Below are positions 57,359-64,000 of a DNA stretch of 64,000 nucleotides, piece by piece. The position numbers were made by a program, and so were the translations under genes. Source of the DNA: Helicostylum pulchrum. Its lineage: Eukaryota; Mucoromycota; Mucoromycetes; Mucorales; Mucoraceae. The stretch is taken from positions 1 to 64,000 of the forward strand of contig JAIXMO010000036.1 of the NCBI GenBank assembly GCA_025677825.1. Direction: 5' to 3'. Below the pieces are notes generated by a model that was not told the DNA's origin, ran no database searches, and was given only the letters and a program-made list of their open reading frames with translations. Within the stretch, counting starts at the first letter, position 1. Each line of letters opens with the position of its first letter.

Positions 57359-59969
57359 ATGGAAACAGTCGATACAGAACTCACGCAATTGAACATTTCC
57401 GAACAATTAAGGGCCAATTCTTCTTTTATGAAGATCATGGCGACATTGTTTCATTACGGTAACCAAGCTATGAATGCAGCACAACTTGTAATTGCAGTTC
57501 GAGCCTTAAATTTATTACCTCTAAGGTATACATGACTCTAATCATTTCGCGTTAATTTTATTTAATCATTCTTTTTTTTAAAAAAATTAAATAGAGGTGA
57601 AACACCTAAAAGTACAATTCAAGGCATTATATCTACTTCGCGGAAAATTGCTAGAGATTTAAAGATCTCTGACCCTTTTCGTATTGATAAAGATGGTGTA
57701 GGTAGACAAGCAAAGTATGCTATAGCCGATGAAATCTTGAATGGAATTACAGCACCTGAAAAAATGACCATCCCTGATGAACCTATTATACTTCGTCCTG
57801 TGGAATATGTTGCTTCAGGTGGCAACTATGCAAATCACAGTGGGAAACGTCAACGTAAAATCTCATTAATTAAACACGCTAAAAAAAAGTCAAAACTTCA
57901 AAAGACAAAGAAGAAGGAAAATAGTGAAGGAAGTTCAGATATTGAAGTAGATACAGATGACGATGAATATGAGTAAGTTTTTTTTTTGTGTGTGTTTTAT
58001 TTGGTAAAGAAGAAAAAAACTTATACGTGTTTAAATTAGCTTTACAATAACTGGATCAGAAGACGAAACAAACGAGACGAATGAACTTATAGAAGAGGAT
58101 ACAATTGCAGATTATTCGTTATTATATTCTCCTCCTACGGCTGATGTTGATTACATTGATCCGATCAATTTTACAGAATACCCAATCGCAGGCCATTTCG
58201 CCATTGTTCAACAAAAAGGATATTCTTATCCCCGTTTCCGTTCGCACGAAAAGGTCAAAATTCCTAAAGTGAACTGTGAAGATAAATTTAGAGTGACGGA
58301 CATATTAAAGGATGGAGTAGTAAAAGGTCGTTTATTTATACTTGCCGATGGTCACGGTGGGCCTGGTTGTTCCGAATATTTTGTTCGCAAGACACCAGCA
58401 GCTGTAGATAAACTATGTTCAGAATATGACGTGACAACATTAGGAGAAGAGTCGGTACAAAAAAAGTTGGAAAGTGATATCAAAACCATGATTCAAGTAT
58501 TAGATGATGAATATTTAAAGATGAAACGAGAACAAATCGAAAATAAATCGAGCCCAGAGGAACATGTAGATAACGATGGATGTACATTGATTTTAAATAT
58601 ATTCTTGGGTGAGTGGCTAATTAATATAAATGTGGGTGATTCACGTACTGTCTTAATATCAGCACCTGAACCTTCTGCTGCTCCACCTACTTCAATTGAA
58701 AATGCAAATACATTGGGTATCGATAACGATTATAAAATGGATGTCGTATTCGCTTCTCAAGATCATAAGCCATATCTTGAACATTTGGCTCGTCATATTT
58801 TGGAAAATGGTGGTGAATTCGTTGATTCTGTTCAAAATCGTGTTATAAAAGTCGATACTGATAAGTTAAGAGAAGATGGTAACCGACATGCTAAACGTAT
58901 TTCTTTAAAAAATGCAAGAATTAGACCAAAGGATTATCAGGCTGGTCTTGATAAGTCAGCAGCCCAAGCTGCGGAAACAGCAGTAGCAAATGAAGTAGGA
59001 GGTTGGGCAGCTCAAAGTGCTGTACGCACTACAGCAAATGCTAATACAAATCAAACCAGTCCTGCCGTAAAGAACCGTATACGTGAAGATCGTATACCGT
59101 CACTCAATGTCGCTCGTTCTTGTGGAGATTTAGATTTCAAAATGGACCCATTACATAAAATCATTTCTTGTGAACCTGATGTCACATTCATTAGAATATC
59201 AGATCAACCTTACGTAGATCATACTATCTTATTGAATGGTCCTCATAAAGAAAAGCGAAGGCACTTCCTCTTTATGAGTACAGATGGTACTTTTGATTAT
59301 ATGTACGAAGAAACTGCTGAAAGACAAAACAGAGCTATTGCAAAGGTAATTGGTCCTATGATTGAAGATGGTGAAAAAATTGGAAAATACTTGTTGGAAG
59401 AAGAGGAAAGAATTAAAGGGCAAACTATTGAACATGGTAAAGAAAATAAAGCTGAAGATACCAAGAAAGAAACCAAAAAGGATGCTAAAAAGGACACAAA
59501 GAAAGAAGACAAAATGGACGTAGATGGTGATGAAGAAGCCGAAAATTCTGAAGAGGTTATCGATAATAAATCTGAAAAGATGGAAGAATCAGATGAGAAG
59601 AAATCAGACGAAAAAGTATCTGACAAAGAAGAAAGCGATGAAAAAGACGTCAATGAGGAAGAAGATACGAAGGAAGAGGGTGCTAAAGAGGAATGCACAA
59701 AAGAAAAGGATGAACAAGAAGATACAAATACCGATACATCGCCAATGGATGTTGATGCTTCTTCCGATAACGCTAAAAACGAAGAACTCCCCCGTATACC
59801 TTTATTATATCGTGAATTAACAGAAGAAGAATCTCAAGCACGAAAGGTTAAAGAACGTACATTAGTTTCTTCTGCAAGATACTTTGCTAACAGAGAAGGT
59901 GCGCATGGTTTTTTTGCTTCTACTTTACAAGATTATGATGATTGTACAATTATTCTCGTAGAGATTTAA
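57359..59969 (+). CDS. Winged-helix-like domain fused to PP2C phosphatase
   Basis: Three exons (57359-57525, 57595-57972, 58040-59969) give 824 residues. The N-terminus (about 20-90: SFMKIMATLFHYGNQAMNAA, ALNLLPLRGETPKSTIQGII) looks like a GDS1/HARE-type winged helix, followed by a basic nuclear-like patch (KRQRKISLIKHAKKKSKL). The PP2C part has LFILADGHGGPG (about 281-292), DGCTLILNIFLGEWLININV then GDSRTVLI, DHKP, SLNVARSCGDLDF, FLFMSTDGTFDYM and a final DYDDCTIILVEI, so metal-binding Asp residues appear intact. A Lys/Glu-rich insert (about 636-766) splits the domain near its end. Both junctions are in phase and no stop lies between the two parts. The role is unknown. Confidence 0.82.
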
Positions 59970-61002
59970 ATATAATAATAACATGTATATCAAAAAAAAA
60001 AAAACTCATAAAAAAAAAGAAAAAAAAAGTTCGAGACAGATGAATATGCTACGTAAAATATTACTTTTTTTTAATAAAGAAAACAAGTTAGGAAATAGCG
60101 AAAAGTAATAATCGAGATTATGGACGCGTTAAGTTTCACGCTTAGGGCCTTAACAGAGTAATTTAGTTCGAAAGCGCTGCTCCAAATCCCATTTGCATTT
60201 TGTACTTTTTATCTGTTTTGTTTCATTCAAAGCTTTTTTTTTCTTTTTTTCTTTTAGAATACTTTGAAAATATAGGCTCTGCTGCAGAGTAAATCATATC
60301 ATTGCAATATTTAACTTATTTTTTGCTCTTGGACCATTAATCACTCCGTAGATTATTGCGCTACTATACCTTATCAAAAAAATAATAATCAAAAACTCAA
60401 TACTATTCCATGTGCAGTTGTTGCAGCTGCTGTAATGCAGGTTTTTAAAAAAAGAAGTTACCCTTTTTTAAAAGCACGCATTTCTGTAGATTATCCGCCA
60501 AAAAGACATCTGGTCCTACCGAATGCTCGATACAAAGGTCAATTACTCCTGATAGATATAACGATATTAACAAATGCTATGAATACCCTTTTTATATTGA
60601 GTTATTCACCAGATACTTTTTGTCGTTGTTATATATTTTTTTTTTACCCAATTCCTGTCCTTGGTTTAAAATATCGATTGGCAGAAAAAAGCATACTTTG
60701 GTTAAGCAAAACCCATTGGTTACATTTTAGACGAACGAAAAAAAAAGCCATGTAAACAATATAGATCACAAACAGTGACGAGAAAGAAAAAAGTTAGTGA
60801 TAACGTAAGAGTGAAAACCACGCGCGCTTTAAACCATACCCTTTCCTTCATTACCCAAACGAGCCAATGAAATGGTGATACAAGCAATGTTTAAACAACC
60901 ATCCAATAAAATGCATACACCTCTCCTATTTTTGGGCTTATTTAATTAAATATTTTTTTTTCTATTCTAGATCTCTCCATTTCACCTTTACATATAATTG
61001 AC
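59970..61002. other. Intergenic region before HUT1
   Basis: About 1 kb with no supported gene. The frame at 60435-60755 starts in a poly-A region and has no family resemblance or splice partners. The last 100 bases form the HUT1 leader, with a pyrimidine-rich stretch. Confidence 0.4.
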
Positions 61003-62106
61003 ATGCTTCGTTTTGCACTTTGTGTGATTGGCATTTATACTTGCTTTTTAACATGGGGAGTAGTCCAAGAGCGTGTAAGTACGACACCTTATGGCGACGA
61101 AGAGACACCAAAGAAGTTTAGATTTTTTATTGTTTTAAACTTGATTCAATCTGTTATTGCTGCCATGGTAGCATTTATTTACTTAAAGGCATGTGGAAGA
61201 AGTTTAAATTTACAAAAGACACCAAAGGCTCTCTACTTAAAATATGCTCAGGTAGCATTATTTAATTGTATTGGCTCTCCTTTTGGTTATGCTGCTTTAA
61301 AGCATATCGATTACCCTACCATGATTTTAGGAAAATCTTGTAAATTGGTGCCTGTTTTACTGATGAATGTTGTTGTATATCGACGTAAATTCCCAATGCA
61401 TAAATATATCTGTGTTATGTTGGTGACTGCCGGTGTCTCATTCTTTATGTTGTGTCAACCTTCTACCAAGAAATCTGCCGCTGCTAATAGTTCATTATGG
61501 GGTCTCTTCTTACTCTGTACCAATCTTTGCATTGACGGGTTAACAAATGCCACACAAGATCAAATATTTTCTAAATTCAATGAGCTTGTTAGTGGCCAAC
61601 ATATGATGTTCTATATGAATGCTATGGGTTCTGTTCTCTCTGCTTGTTATTTACTCTTACACCCTTATAATGATGAATTACAACAAGCATTAACATTTTT
61701 CCAAGATCACCCTGCTGTTATTCGTGATGTTGTCTTGTTCGGCTTCTGCGGTGCTGTCGGACAATGCTTTATCTTTTATACCCTTCAGCATTACGGTAGT
61801 CTTCGTTTAGTAACTGTCACTGTCACTCGTAAATTATTCACCATGTTACTCAGTGTATTTTGGTTTAATCACACTTTAAACAGTGGTCAATGGAGTGGTG
61901 TTGCACTTGTATTTTTCGGTAAGTTAATATAAAAATACCTATAATTAGATACTTTAATACTCATATTTTTTTTTATATTTATACTTATAGCTATTGGTAT
62001 TGAAGCTTATATTGGTAAACAACAAAAGGCCAAGGCAAAAAAGATGTTAAATAACGCAGCAACAAAAGAAACTGTACCCATATTAGAAACGAAAAAATCC
62101 ATCTAG
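61003..62106 (+). CDS. HUT1: UDP-galactose/UDP-glucose-type ER nucleotide-sugar transporter (HUT1/SLC35B1)
   Basis: Two exons (61003-61918, 61991-62106) give 343 residues. Typical segments are GIYTCFLTWGVVQERVSTTP, PFGYAALKHIDYPTMILGKS then CKLVPVLLM, NLCIDGLTNATQDQIFSKF, GFCGAVGQCFIFYTLQHYGS and TVTVTRKLFTMLLSVFWF, with about ten membrane spans. The C-terminal KQQKAKAKK and a KKSI end (KKXX-like) suggest ER retention. SLC35B1 proteins have been linked both to UDP-sugar and ADP/ATP exchange across the ER membrane, so the substrate is uncertain. Confidence 0.93.
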
Positions 62107-62199
62107 AAATTATAAAATAAAAAATGCATCAATATATACAAAAATATGTATATTATTTATTCACAAAGTTTTTTTTTAAAAAAAGAGGATATTGAGTGT

Positions 62200-63930
62200 T
62201 TAATGTAATTCAGTCGAAGATGCTGTAGAAACAGTATCATGTCTTATTAAACTAGGAACTTGTTCTTTTTCAGCATATTGTGTTGCTGGACGAAAAAAAT
62301 ATTCTCTACTACCATCTCCTCGATTTATGATATCGTTTGGTCCAATTTCATGAGGTGACGAAACTGTAACTGCAGAAGGTTCCGGCTGTAGATAAACGAG
62401 TTTTCTTTGAGATTGTTGAGCATAACTTACAGTATTAGAGCCTTTTAGCCTTACAGAAAGTAGAGGTGAAAATGATCTGTCGACAGGTGGATGTAAAGGA
62501 TTATAAGATTGTCTTACATGTGTTGGTTCTGGTGACATCTCTCTAAGAAATAAATCTTTGGGAATGGGTGTATGGCTTCTGTTTAAATAAGATCTACGTT
62601 GTACATTAAGTTTCTGTACTTGATCTGAATCTAATCTTTCTAATGGTCCAAGTTCAACAGAGTCAACGGCAGAACTATGAAAACTCATTTGTGATTGTAA
62701 TGTTGATAAAGAAGAGTTTCTATGACTGATGGTACTTGCTTTTGTAACAGGGTATATGTTTGTTTCGGGAAGTGATGCATCAGAGTATGTACCAATCACA
62801 ATAGCAGTTTCTTGCATATATGTATCTTTTAATTTTATAGCTGATTTTACTCCCTTCATATTTAATTCGGCCTGTAAACAATAAGATATACTCAGGATAC
62901 GGCCTGTGTTTGGAAAAATACTGGCAGGTGTATCTGATGGAATATGTAGCTTTATATAAACTGATTGTGTTGATGTTGATTCTGTTACGTGTAAATCTAT
63001 ATTTTTAAATGACAATACTTTCTTATCTATAATTCTACAATAGAAAAAAAATAAGTACATACATACATTCATACATGCATTCAACATGATATATTTTTTG
63101 TAGGTATTTACTTTGCAGAACTTGTTCTATAAACATGTCTTAAAAGTGAAACTTTGATGGCCTTTAACTTTTTCATTTCAGGAAAGTTATTTATATTACA
63201 CTCTATATTTATGGTATCACCTAGATAATATATATATTCTTAGTGCCGAATGGTATAAAAAAGGTGTTGTAACTACCTTTCATGAACGCGGACTTGGAAT
63301 AGACTAGATTCCATTGAGTTATTTTGCTGCCGTTAACAAAGCCAAGGTCACTATTTAACCAGGCCCGTTTAGCATAGTCTGGTAAATTGACATTAATAAA
63401 ATCTAATATTTTTATAGGTTGTATAATAGGAGATAAACTATTTGAAAAGTTAAGTAAACGCTGCTTTGGTGTTGCTGTCAATACATAGTAGACATTGGCT
63501 ATTTTAGGAATCTATACATGGATTATTTTAATTATAGATCTTTTTTCTTTAAAATAAAATAAAATATAGTTTACTCTTGTATGGCTTGGCAATAGTTTAT
63601 CTTTTGGAATCACAAATTCAAAAGGAAAGGTGTATACTTGGTTTTTATCGAATACTGTATATTTTTGTCCAGTCTTTGGTGAAGCTAATATCTCTGTTTT
63701 ATCAAGTAATGATATCTTTTCGCTAAGTGCTTCGGCAGTTCCTTTAAAATTTAGTGATATGAACTGTATATCAGCTGATCTCTTCAAATCGAGTTTGATA
63801 TGACCTATATTATCATGTTGAATATTTTCTCTTATATCCTCATTTTGTCGTAGAATGATATAATACCTTTGATTATATCTCCAGGAAAATAGTCCTTTTC
63901 CTCAACGCAAATTGTAAACTCCTTTGGCAT
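62200..63930 (-). CDS. Arrestin-domain protein (alpha-arrestin-like)
   Basis: Five exons (63930-63867, 63804-63575, 63511-63277, 63220-63112, 63034-62200) give 490 residues. The start MPKEFTICVEEKDYFPGDII is the classical first arrestin strand with its PGD turn. YTFPFEFVIPKDKLLPSHTR is the arrestin-N P-loop region, and AFMKGDTINIECNINNFPEM opens the C-domain, joined only if intron 3 spans 63221-63276. The last 200 residues are Ser/Pro-rich and look disordered; I see no PPxY ubiquitin-ligase motif. Alpha-arrestins act as adaptors for ligase-driven endocytosis of transporters. It is tail-to-tail with HUT1 (93 bases). Confidence 0.82.
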
Positions 63931-64000
63931 TTTTTATATTTTTTGTTATTGTTGTGTATAATTTTAAAAAAGAAAAAAAGATAAAAGGATAAATAATAGG

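Noticed and set aside
60435..60755. 106-codon frame before HUT1
   Set aside because: Starts in a poly-A region, no domain, no homologous pattern and an isolated position; chance frame more likely.
1..64000. CRISPR arrays, rRNA operons, complete transposons
   Set aside because: No regularly spaced direct repeats, no rRNA-like sequence and no intact transposase or reverse transcriptase frame was found on either strand.

Overview
The window is nuclear DNA of a filamentous fungus, most likely an early-diverging Mucoromycota (Mucorales-type) species. The evidence is AT-rich sequence, many introns of about 50-70 bases with GTAAGT/GTAAAT-like donors and TTTTAG/ATAG acceptors, and protein families typical of that group: a carotenoid-cleavage oxygenase, a chitin deacetylase with a GPI-type tail and an APSES transcription factor. 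All gene models were spliced by hand from the sequence, with every exon junction checked for phase. No database search was possible, so product names rest on recognised motifs and family resemblance.

Layout. Five gene-dense blocks are separated by gene-poor, repeat-bearing DNA. Block 1 (1.7-13.4 kb): NOP4/RBM28-like nucleolar RNA-binding protein (-), calcineurin A (-), glycerol-3-phosphate acyltransferase (+), MBP1-like APSES factor (-), Rab5-type GTPase (+). Then comes a decayed Hsp70-like gene (14.0-17.7 kb, -) and a repeat island. Block 2 (19.8-27.6 kb): the NatB subunit MDM20/NAA25 (+) and glutamate-cysteine ligase (-), with repeats between them. Block 3 (29.2-32.1 kb): ceramide synthase LAG1 (+) and chitin deacetylase (+). 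A 4.3 kb gene-poor stretch with broken coding remnants follows, then a secreted GPI-type Ser/Thr-rich protein (-). Block 4 (39.3-45.6 kb): ADE1 (+), ARV1 (+), a broken F-box/LRR-like gene (-) and a carotenoid oxygenase (-). Block 5 (47.8-64 kb) is very compact: a small basic protein (-), RPL5 (+), XRCC4-like (+), EMC10 (-), KPTN-like (+), type II PI4-kinase (-), a winged-helix/PP2C fusion (+), HUT1 (+) and an arrestin-like protein (-).

Many neighbours are head-to-head over 170-250 bases or tail-to-tail over 35-100 bases. These are mostly unrelated housekeeping genes and form no obvious cluster. Membrane-lipid and ER functions recur (GPAT, LAG1, ARV1, PI4K2, EMC10, HUT1).

The items most worth following up are a fungal homologue of kaptin (KPTN), known as a KICSTOR subunit in the animal mTORC1 pathway; a single gene joining a winged-helix-like domain to a PP2C phosphatase; an XRCC4 homologue with a basic-aromatic C-terminus; two introns that only work as GC-AG; and three dispersed repeat families, one of which may carry small leader-peptide ORFs.
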